Assembly (NCBI GenBank): GCA_009733575.1
Contig: ML769472.1
Coordinates: 7,955-71,954 of the forward strand
DNA from: Gymnopus androsaceus JB14
Lineage: Eukaryota; Basidiomycota; Agaricomycetes; Agaricales; Omphalotaceae
Length of the DNA stretch: 64,000 bases
Direction: 5' to 3'
This document shows, one piece after another, positions 55,174 to 64,000 of this stretch. The translations under genes and the position numbers were made by a program. Under the pieces are notes generated by a model that searched no databases, was not told the DNA's origin, and worked only from the letters and a program-made list of their open reading frames with translations. Each line of letters starts with the position of its first letter. Positions within the stretch are counted from its first letter, which is position 1.

Positions 55174-58100
55174 CAGATAATTCAAGGAAGATTTTGTGTT
55201 CACTTCGATGGAAGAAGGAGTCACTCAGCGCACGATTGTCTGGAGCAAGTGCTGTTATACCACGTGGCTGGTGAGCAAGGCTGGTGCTTCTAAGTAGCGC
55301 TCACCTCACAATGACATACTCCAAGTCGTTCACCGTAGGTTATCTGGGCTCCCAAACGAGATTACTTTTAGCTTCAACCCCTTTTAAATGCTTTCAAAGG
55401 CTTGCAGGTTGTTGTCTGAAACGCGTTGGTACCATAACGTATACGTTTTCTACTTGATGCCTCCGTAAGTCTCTTTGGCGCATTTCATCTACGAAACACA
55501 CATCTGTAGGTGGTACATATGTCCCTGTATTTTTATTTTTTTGCTGAAAATTTCCAGGTTTATCGAGCAACTCCAACGGTTGAATATTGAATATTGTTAC
55601 CAAACGGTGACGTCAAATTCGCTCTTTAATCAAGGTAGCATCTGGTACTAGTACCACTGGTAGCATGCTCTTGAACCTGTTTTCATTGTCACTGTGAGAA
55701 AACAAGTCCCCGAGTGTCCCTCTCTACCCATCTCCACGCCATATCTGGCCTTGGACTGGCTACGAAGCTCGTCGGTCCAGTACAGGAGATTGCTTCATTT
55801 TTTGGTGGTGCATAAACTTTCCCAGAAAAACGACGAGATCGTCACCGTTGAGCCGCCAGTTTACCAGGCAGTAAATCCAAGTGTAGGACACTATTAGCTT
55901 CGAGGACAAGAGATTGCTTCACTTCCTCGCGGCTATCTTGTCCAGGATGCTAAACTTGTCAGAGCTAGGTAAGTTACCAGCCTTCATGGGCAAATAAATT
56001 ATCTGACTAGTCTAACTCAGTCTCAGTTCATAGAGACCTTGGATTTCAACGCCGGCAGCTGGTCCCAGACATTGAAGGTCCGCTGTTCCTTCAGTGTAAC
56101 CTTTCATATTCTGGTTCACTTTCAACTCTTACGGACATAAATAAAATATCAGACCTCCTTTGTTCAACGACATTCGCCTTTTAATATCTCGAATCCAAAA
56201 ATCTGGAACCCGATTTTCATTGTCATAGAGAGAATGCCACGTTCTTCCGAGTCGTCTCTTGAAATCATCCGCTTCTCTCATGGAACCCTTTAACCTGTCC
56301 TCTACGACCTGAAGATATTAGCTCAGAGCTGGTCAGCTCTGAAGCACCTGCGATCCAGGATAATTCGCTCTGGATAGACCGAAATGCGTTACGCCTCGCT
56401 CCTTACTTCATTTAGCGTCAAAGCGCTGCCATTGCTACCTCTCAGCATACCCCCCGAAATATTATTCCGTTTCAGAAACTCCTTAGGTTGGATGCTGCAT
56501 TCTTCTGTAAATGACTACTAGCCCATATCCTCGCTCAATTTTTGCCTGGCTATGCCCGCCGCCGCCATGGAAGCAGGCACCCTCCGTCTCCCCTCTCCTT
56601 CTAGGCTTGCCAAAACCCGAGTGGGAAGTTTATTAGCCGATTGCAGATGAAGAGTTCGATTTTGCGGCATGAAACATGGTGAAAAATAAATCTGCAATAG
56701 TGAACCAACAAGCAGTAAACGCCGCATCCTGCTCGTATCTTGATGTATAAAATTTCTCCCTTCACGGAGCCGAGCTAACTCGTCGTTCGCTTGCTGTAGT
56801 CGCGTTAGGCTGCAAGCTCTTTCTTCCAATGTCTCCGGAGCTCGTTAACGGGAGGAATGGACGCGACTTCGGTTTATGTTTCACGGTTGCGCCACTAATC
56901 GACCCCTCGCTCGGTATTTGCTCACCTTTCTACTAGTACTCACCTTCGAGATTGGGAACAAGGGATATTTACTATTTGGGACGGTGTGGCCCGGAAACTG
57001 GGACCAGCCAATGCCAAGACCGTCCAGGGACTATACTCCTGTAATGGCGGAACCCGAGTGCAAAGCTTGTAAGTTTCCTTGACCACTTCACAGGTTACGG
57101 CTCGGAATCGAGTGCTACCCTCTAATTAGTAGTATTGATTTTTCGGTCGACGGTGGGCTAAATTCAGTGCTCATTGCTACGCTCCCTGACGACATGGACC
57201 TGATGCAGACTCTATACTCTGTGACTCGACTTCGCACGTTTCAGCCACGTTTACTCAAGAGGTTCATTATCATCTCAGGTTTACTTAGAAATGCTCGCTG
57301 GTAGTTTTTGTTGTCCCTAATTTATGATGAGGCTAACGTATGGCAATGACACCAGGACTGAGTACCGATATGTATCTCTCAGAAACAATGTCACAGAATC
57401 ATTTTCACCTATGCATAACGGGACCCAACGCATAGAGATGCTTGCCCACTCTGGTCCATTGCTGAAACGGTTCCCTGGCCTATACAATCTGTGCGCCGCC
57501 CCGTCCTAGATGGAATAGATTGCAGTTCACCGTCCATTGATTCACCGCCACTCCACAACCGTGTAACCTCGGCTATATGCCGGAAAACACAATACTGTAG
57601 GCTAAGGCTGATAGGCAAAGCTCTAGTCTAGCCTGGTATAGGTAGTGATTGATAACAAGCAGCACTACCGCAAAACTCAACATTGCGCTCGCAGGTAGTC
57701 ACCTATACAGTCTCGAAGAGCGTCTCTCTATTTCTGATCTGTTTACAATCCAAAAGGAGAAGCCAGAAAGGTTCAGGGAACCAGAGGAACCTTTTTAAAA
57801 AAACTCCCAAGTCGAAATGAGCATAAACGATTTGACCTTCTGCTCAATGATTCTCTGGCAACCTCATCTAACCATGTGTTTGTATCTTTTGGTGCTATTT
57901 CTGTGGTCGGCGGTCCCACTGAAACAAAAGCGATAACAGCTGGCGTTACTTATTGCGTATACTTATTGCTTGACCGCCCACAATTGAAGTTCTATGCATA
58001 ATCAACGGCACTGTCATTGGCACACAAAAAAAAGACCTCGCTATGATGTCTTGCGTGCGTATGCTACTTTCTACGAGTTCTTGTTGGCTATACTTACTGA

Positions 58101-59833
58101 TGAATTTCAGCGGAAATCATTGCCGTATGATACTTGTGCGAATTCAACTCTTGTCTCCATATTATTATGATCAAGGAGCGTTGGAGTCTCACGTAAGTAT
58201 CGAAACTGAGTTGCTGGAAAATGTCCGTGTGCAGCGTGCTCAGCTTGGAACGTGTTTTCTAGTTCGGTATTGAAACCCGCCCTCGAAGCCTTGTTGTATC
58301 TGAGGGATCTTGGAATGGCGGGTACGCAGGCAGCAGATATCAGATATCATTCAAGGCGCTCTAATGTTTTCACCTGCCTCTCACACACTGCCTACGCCCT
58401 CCACCTACAACCTCCACCTACGACCGGATATTTTTTCTGCTGAAAAACCAGAGAACTACTTCGCTTGCAGTGAGTCCTACAAGGTCCTACATTTGGGTGT
58501 CAGCTCAGCTCATCATGCTTCTTTCAACTTTCAAAGATGTCAAAACTATTGATATCGTGGTCAGATCTTGACGTAAGATTTGCGAAACCGGGCACAGAAA
58601 ATTCAACGAAAGCTTTGACCGACCACGCTTCGTGGCTTCGAATATGATGCTTCCAATAAGTATTCAAGGTCTAGATCATGTCATGAATCAGGAACGAGTC
58701 GAAGTCTGAAAGTCTATGGCCCACAAAGCTCTACATATGTACATACTTGAGAATTGAACTGAATTGCGGGAAAGGCACCCATATTGTCACTCAGATCTTT
58801 GAAATGAAAGCGCTCGTTGTATGGATGGCTCTTGAATAACAATGGTACATGTACTCCGAACCCGAAAGGAAGATATCACGAGGCGAACGCTGACGTCTGA
58901 ACAGCGGTGAACGTCAGAGTACGTCAGAGTACTATAATGCTGAAATCAACCGGTTCCTCAAACTACGGCCTCCCAGGACCTACTACTTAATATGCATATG
59001 TACGCGTTCTGCAGATCAACCGCGTTTTATTCGCATCATCATGCGAAATGAGGCATTTACTTTGAAACGAGAGCGCATACATAGATTCACACATGGGGCT
59101 CTTTGCTGCTGAATTTCCGTAACTTGAGAGGGGAACATATCCCCGCGAAGCAGCGGAGCTCGCACGATCTCCTAAATTGAGACGCGTATGCTCGGAGTTT
59201 TGTTGTAGTTTGTAGGGCCCATCTTTTTTCCGCGGGTTCAAACAGCGAGGTGGATGTCATCAATCCACGGAGAGAGACGTGGACGTGTGAGGTCAGAGAA
59301 AGATATATTCCTCATCATTGACGATGAAACTGAGTCCGGGATGCCAGTCAAACTTGCTCCCGGTGTTCATCGACTCGACAGGACATGCAAAATAAAAAAT
59401 ATCAAACACTGAACATTTGGTCTCCGAGAACATAACATAATAGAGCAATAAAAACAGAAAAAAGATTGATTACAGTTTATTTATACGGCAGTGCTAGTGA
59501 TACTTTTGTAAAGCGCATGATTGCTCATGACGCGGGTATGTATAGAGCGCGTCGCGGTGATGATGTCTGAGGTCTAACAAACGTCAAAACCAAAGGGGGA
59601 TGGCGGACAATTGTACAGAGTCCAAAGGTTTGAGAGCGAAACTTTTGGACAAACGGGAATGAAGTAGAGCGACGATAGCGGGATTAAGAGCGATTAAGAA
59701 GTATTATGGCTACAGACAAGATGTGTTCTGGATGAAAGACGATGGAGTCACAGTGTCGCATAGAAGGACAAAAGCTAAAGGGAGTAAGTTAGCACATGAA
59801 ATAATGCACTGAAGGAAAAGAATGCTTACTGTT
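55174..59833. other. Gene-poor stretch with scattered reading frames
   Basis: Frames at 55394-55603 (-), 55694-55897 (+), 56518-56829 (-), 57324-57509 (+) and 58043-58552 (+) are short. The 56829-56518 frame begins ERACSLTRLQQANDELARLR, a coiled-coil tone seen before the F-box in many agaricomycete F-box proteins, but no F-box follows, so at most it is a remnant. Many short near-repeats (for example GAGATTGCTTCA near 55786 and 55908) suggest old duplications. No intact gene is supported. Confidence 0.3.
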
Positions 59834-60551
59834 TTATTTATAGGCAAGGAAGTAAGCCGAGAGAGCAGGAAGATCATTAGGGCTAGCGTCAGTGTATCCT
59901 TGACGCCTAGACCCGTTGAACTTCAACACAACCACGGTTCCGCACCATGCCTTGGAAGCTGAGCCGCAAGTGATATTGAAGATGGAACGGTTAACAGGTG
60001 CATTCCTCTGCAGGGCAGTAGGAGAGTACCAGAGGTGAAGAGGGAATCGAAGATTTTCGCCGTTCAGACCCTGAGTCAAAACGATGCCTTCTGTGAGACC
60101 GTCGTGGAAGAACATGTTAAGAATGGGGATGGGGCATTGTCCATGGGTGCTTCGTGAGGTCGGGCGACAATGAACTTGGGTAGTAGTCCATCGGTCTGAA
60201 ATAAACTATATTAAAACCGAAAGCCGCGGTTAATACTACAAGTACGCACCAGCTTCCGGGGAAAAAAGAATTGCTGTAACACTAATATATTGAGGTTCTG
60301 CTGGAGGCGGAGTGGCAATCATATTGGTGCTGGCGTAGCTTGCCGTAGGTTGGGGTTTGACACATTCTAAACGATGGCGAGCCCAATCCTAAACGCGTGC
60401 CACTCGTCAGCATACTTTTTGCAAGTTAGAGAATGGGACATACTGATTGCAAGTGTTCTGGACAACAGTACCATGCACTCTGGCAGCGGCTGCACCACAT
60501 TGAAGTGGGATTTCCGCAGAGTGTGCAAGCTTGGTTTATGGCGGTTTGCAT
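59834..60551 (-). CDS. MYND-type zinc-finger protein, 202 aa
   Basis: Three exons join in frame: 60551-60444, 60388-60250, 60195-59834. The MYND finger is N-terminal: ACTLCGNPTSMWCSRCQSAW, YCCPEHLQSDWARHRLEC, with the seven cysteines and one histidine in order (C-x2-C, C-x2-C, C-x3-C, H, C). The C-terminal region (EGIVLTQGLNGENLRFPLHL, WYSPTALQRNAPVNRSIFNI, TVVVLKFNGSRRQGYTDASP) is a domain I know from other agaricomycete MYND proteins but without assigned function. MYND fingers bind proline-rich partners. The start is the ATG giving MQTAINQACTLC. A TTTAAATA motif about 65 bp upstream may be the TATA element. Confidence 0.85.
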
Positions 60552-61167
60552 ATTTTGATAGAGGAAGATGTAAAAGAGGCGGGGAGAGTGCGATGGAGAG
60601 CAATCATCTGTGGGCGTATTTAAAGAAATTCAAAAACGGGTAAGGCCGCTTGTTCTTGACGCGAGTTCGCGAGAGAAAGATCAAGATCGATGAAATGTGA
60701 GCATCAGGAACTACGTGACAGTTTGCTGGTATATTCAATTTTTTTGCATCAGTTCAGTTCACCGAGCTTTGAACTGACTTTTGACGCTATGTATTGCATA
60801 ATCATAATGGGCAGGAAGAACGTATGGCGAGTGCGGGAGTCCTTGCAAAAGAATGCAATGCAAGGGTCCAAGCGCTCAATTCGATACGGTGATAACGAAG
60901 GAAGGTCAAATTCCTCCCTTTCTCCATTGGATCCGAGAGAAAGGGTTTTTTCATTTATTTGAAACGATGTTTAGTTCTGATTCGGGCACAAGAGGCGTTC
61001 GATTAGGGGCCGAGATACAAGCTTCTTTTTCTCCAAAACAGGTTTTTTTTTAGCACGTTAGGTGGCAGGGGTCCCAGTGCGCTTATGCCGTCCGAAATCT
61101 ATTAGATTTTATCCGGCTTTGTGACTAACCGCTTACGATGCGTGACATGTGACATCGCGCTTCAATC
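60552..61167. other. Intergenic region between MYND and RBM8A genes
   Basis: No gene. The two flanking genes diverge, so promoters for both lie here. The AT-rich stretch near 60612-60620 is the likely MYND promoter element; no clear box is seen for the RBM8A-type gene. Confidence 0.4.
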
Positions 61168-61880
61168 ATGTCCGACGATGAGATGAACATTGACGAAGGT
61201 TGGAACAGCTTTTCCAATTTTTTCAACAACTCTAAACGACTCCCTTCACCTTCTAGTGGCTGCTGGCGGAGCTGTGAGGAGAAGAGGTCGTGGATTCCAG
61301 AGCTCAGGCAAGTTCTACACTTGTGTAAAATATGCTGTCGTTCACATTTGTGATCACAGGAGGAAACGCAGGAGATGCAGGAGGCGCAGAACCAACTTAT
61401 GACACGGTAGAGTCGTCTCATATGAAGGACTCGGACACCAGAGCAGCTCGATGTATGTTTGATTCTCGATTTTGTTTTCCTAGATTTACTAATGGGCTTT
61501 ATTGAATCTAGCTGTTGAAGGGTGGATAGTCCTAGTCACAAACGTCCACGAAGAAGCAACAGAGGAAGAAGTTACAGACAAATTTGCTGAATTTGGCGAA
61601 ATCAAAAATCTACACTTGAACCTTGACCGACGCACAGGTTATGTCAAGGTTTGCAGACTTTCTTTCTTATGCTGTACGTTCCAACTCTTTTTGACAGGGA
61701 TACGCACTCGTCGAATATGAGACCATGACCGAAGCACAAGCAGCGATCGATGGTGCTTCAGGGACTGCGCTCCTTGAACAGGACATTCAATGCGACTATG
61801 CTTTCGTTAGACCTCCGCCATCGGGTCCAAGGAAAGGCAGAGGGGCAAGGGGACGCAGTGCAAGTCCTTCACGTCGTTGA
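61168..61880 (+). CDS. RNA-binding protein Y14/RBM8A, exon-junction-complex core, 164 aa
   Basis: Binds Mago nashi in the nuclear exon junction complex and marks spliced mRNA. Five exons join in frame: 61168-61198, 61257-61307, 61360-61452, 61512-61648, 61698-61880. It begins [10 protein letters not shown], followed by a short Gly/Arg-rich segment, then an RRM with [39 protein letters not shown] (RNP motifs in the Y14 style, used for protein contact), [35 protein letters not shown] and an [10 protein letters not shown] tail. Length matches the family (about 160-175). The second intron has a GC-AG boundary (GCAAGT...CACAG). Its presence fits an intron-rich genome. Confidence 0.93.
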
Positions 61881-62046
61881 AATGTACTTTTCGTTTACTT
61901 CTTGTAGTTTGCTTTGAGTTTGCTGTAAAATAATTCTGAGAACCAATCAGAGCAGGCGCTTCCATCGTGAGAGCAGGAAACGTTTGAGCGTCAAAACTTT
62001 CGTTGAATTCTACGAACACGCTCTTGCTCATCTTCTGTGTCGCAAA

Positions 62047-63062
62047 ATGGCTCGTTCTGTTTCAATCGTTGCTGATAGCGAGGGTAGACCCGACGACGCT
62101 CACGCCCCAGAGGAAGAAGCCACCAACAATGCAGGAGTTGACGGGGAAGAGGGTGAAATTGAAGAGGAAGAAGAAGAATACGAAATAGAGGAAGTTCTCA
62201 AGCACAATAAAGGCCAATTCCCTGAAGTATACTTTCTTTCTCTCAAATCCATAGTTGGGACGTGTCTAACTAGTCGCTTCATCCAGGGAAGGCTGGGCTA
62301 CTTTGTGAAATGGAAAAATTACGGATCAGAGCACAACAGTTGGGTCGACGAGCAGGATGCTGGGTACGCATATTCTAACCTACTAATTCTCTCTTCTGAA
62401 CCATTTTTCTTTCAGCAACGCGCAGGAACTTCTCGATAGCATACTGGGCCAAAAAGAACGCCGCTAAAGCAGCGCGTACCTCAAGAGGTCGCAAATCCAA
62501 TGTCCCCGCTAGCCCAGAGCCATCCAGAAAGCGTCGAAAATCGGTCAAAAACGATGAAGAAGAAGAAGAGCAGGAGACCGTGAGCACCGAAAAAGAAGAG
62601 GATGAGCAGGAAGAAAACCGCGTCTACCGAGCCGGAAGCTGTACCCAAAGAGGAGGAGGAAGGCGGAGAAGACGAACTCATGTCCGCTGATAAATTCATC
62701 CAACAAAACAAGCACCGTAATGCATGGGATGATCTGATTTCGAGAATCGACACTGTCGAGAAGCCCTCTGGTTCCGCAAAGGCCGACGATCTAGTTGTCT
62801 ACTTCAGACTGTAGGTGGCTTTCTATTGGAGACTTTTTCATCGTCACTTACACACACTTTTCGATAGTAAAAAGATAACAAGCGCGTATGTTTACCGGCC
62901 TCTACCTGTAACAAAAGATTCCCTCAATTGGTAAGTCCTTTGCAAGTTATCCTCAAATCGTTCATTGATGAAGGTGTGTAATAGATGCTAAAGTTTTACG
63001 AGTCCAACTTGAAGTGGAAAGAAACCGACATGGATGTTGACGACGAAGAGATGGCTTCGTGA
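62047..63062 (+). CDS. HP1-type heterochromatin protein (chromo and chromo-shadow domains), with apparent frame breaks
   Basis: Binds H3K9-methylated nucleosomes by the chromodomain and dimerises through the shadow domain. Exons by eye: 62047-62226, 62287-62363, 62416-62810, 62868-62930, 62985-63062, splice sites intact. Chromodomain: EEEYEIEEVLKHNKGQFPE, GRLGYFVKWKNYGSEHNSWV. Basic hinge: SPEPSRKRRKSVKNDEEEEE. Shadow domain: NAWDDLISRIDTVEKPSG, DDLVVYFRL, CNKRFPQLMLKFYESNLKWK. Frames do not join simply: one extra base in GATAGCATACTGG (about 62440) separates NAQELLDS from YWAKKNAAK (an alternative acceptor ten bases downstream would bypass it), a second shift lies between 62580 and 62602, a third in the A-run at 62869-62873. 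Either the gene is recently disabled, alternatively spliced, or carries assembly errors. Confidence 0.7.
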
Positions 63063-64000
63063 TAACAACGCTTTTTGCTCTTCTCGCTATTATCATGCTC
63101 ATATAAAATCTTGCATTTTACCTACCAGATTTCAGAGATACGGTTCTTGTACTTTCGTTTGTCAATTATTCTTTTTTGCTTCCTCTTACCCGAGGGCCAT
63201 AACTTGCACTAGGCAAGAGGCTACCATATCCATTTCATTGTTGCAAATACAGCTATTCCGAATTCGAGAAAAGATTGAACCGCGATGTTTCGCAGTATGA
63301 ATCAAGTTAGTGCGTACACTACTTGAAAGCTTGACGTGTTGTTTTCATCTTGGGCTAATTCCTTCTGATGCTCGACGGGCCCGCATTTGCGCTTCCATTA
63401 AGATTGAACTTTTAGGCTCTCGTTTCTGACGATTCGAGGGTCTTTTTCTTGCATCTATCATCGTCAGCGATCATGGATGTTCATTGAAATTTTGCTGCTA
63501 ATCTTTAATTTTTTTTCCATGTGCGCATGTGCGCACGACCTGGTCCATGTGTGCTATAGGAAAAAGTTTGGGGCTAGGGCCCTAGCTACGTTTTGTACTT
63601 GTGTTTTCGGATTTGTGGTTAGGCTTGTTGCCCTGGTAAGCATCCGTATTCATCTCAAAAATATTTACACGTACAATCGCTACTCGGTGAGTCTCCAAGG
63701 GACTTCCGAACTAACGGCTAGGAATTTTAAAAGCTCTTTCGCAGTGTGAGAAGCACTATGATGCCTTCTGAGCCAAAGCATGCTTTATCGTCGATTTCAA
63801 AGATGCCTTTGAGGGATTTTTTTTTGCAGTGCGTCTGGACCCCAACAACGGAACCAAATTCCGCCGTTAAAGCCCTCGACGAATCATGATGGCGGGGTTC
63901 AGGGTATTACCACGATTCAGAATCGGTATTTGAAACTGGGGTTCTGCACAGTGTAAGAGAGTGCACAGGTCTCCCAATTTACAAACTTCCAAGAGAGTAA
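63063..64000. other. Right edge, no gene supported
   Basis: Only short frames without recognisable motifs. Sequence composition returns to the mixed level of intergenic DNA in this block. Confidence 0.4.

Noticed and set aside
56518..56829. F-box protein gene
   Set aside because: Only a coiled-coil-like N-terminal stretch is present; the F-box itself and leucine-rich repeats are not visible.

Overview
The window looks like nuclear DNA of an agaricomycete (mushroom-forming basidiomycete). The reasons are: protein-coding genes cut by many 50-65 nt GT-AG (and two GC-AG) introns, a KDZ (Kyakuja-Dileera-Zisupton) DNA transposon, a secreted 'glycopeptide' gene of the mushroom type, an MLKL-N-terminal-like protein and a MYND-finger protein. 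All coordinates and splice sites were read by eye; no search was run.

The window has two compartments. From 1 to about 43.4 kb it is dominated by transposable elements and gene wreckage. 1.4-2.5 kb carries a broken BCAS3-like fragment abutting the last ~60 codons of a PP2A scaffold subunit. 4.3-13.2 kb is a set of nested insertions, each with its own target-site duplication (TSD): a hAT-like element (5300-13222) holds a CATCAG-end element (5386-12796), which holds a second hAT element (5695-12265), which holds a long-inverted-repeat element (7853-11782), which holds three more small elements. 13.2-17.9 kb holds a damaged glycopeptide gene and an inverted, more decayed copy whose flank preserves the empty insertion sites of two of the transposons. 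20.3-27.1 kb is the ruin of a gene with 58-codon tandem repeats, interrupted by small elements and by one of two 1,825-bp TG...CA elements lying in opposite orientation. 30-31.7 kb holds further nested MITEs.

The most notable object is at 31950-41759: a 9.8-kb KDZ transposon with ~140-bp terminal inverted repeats and a perfect 8-bp TSD (TGAGAATC), itself sitting inside a CATCAG-end element (31730-42183). It carries a KDZ transposase, a divergently oriented TET/JBP-like dioxygenase gene, and three further genes (a 135-aa basic protein, a 312-aa protein with possible RNase-H1-N/viroplasmin-like segments, and an HMG-box-like lysine-rich protein). The transposase and the TET-like gene are both broken by small lesions; two cargo genes are fully open.

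From 43.5 to 63.1 kb lies a conventional gene-dense block: an AKR8-type aldo-keto reductase (+), an MLKL-N-terminal-like protein with an RGG-rich tail (-), an intron-containing tRNA-Lys(UUU) (-), the ER ubiquitin ligase DOA10/SSM4 (-), a MYND-finger protein (-), the exon-junction-complex protein Y14/RBM8A (+) and an HP1-type chromodomain protein (+) with three apparent frame breaks. These genes are not an operon; they appear to be independent nuclear genes. The link of interest is thematic: a transposon carrying a DNA-base-modification enzyme homologue occurs ~20 kb from an HP1 heterochromatin gene.
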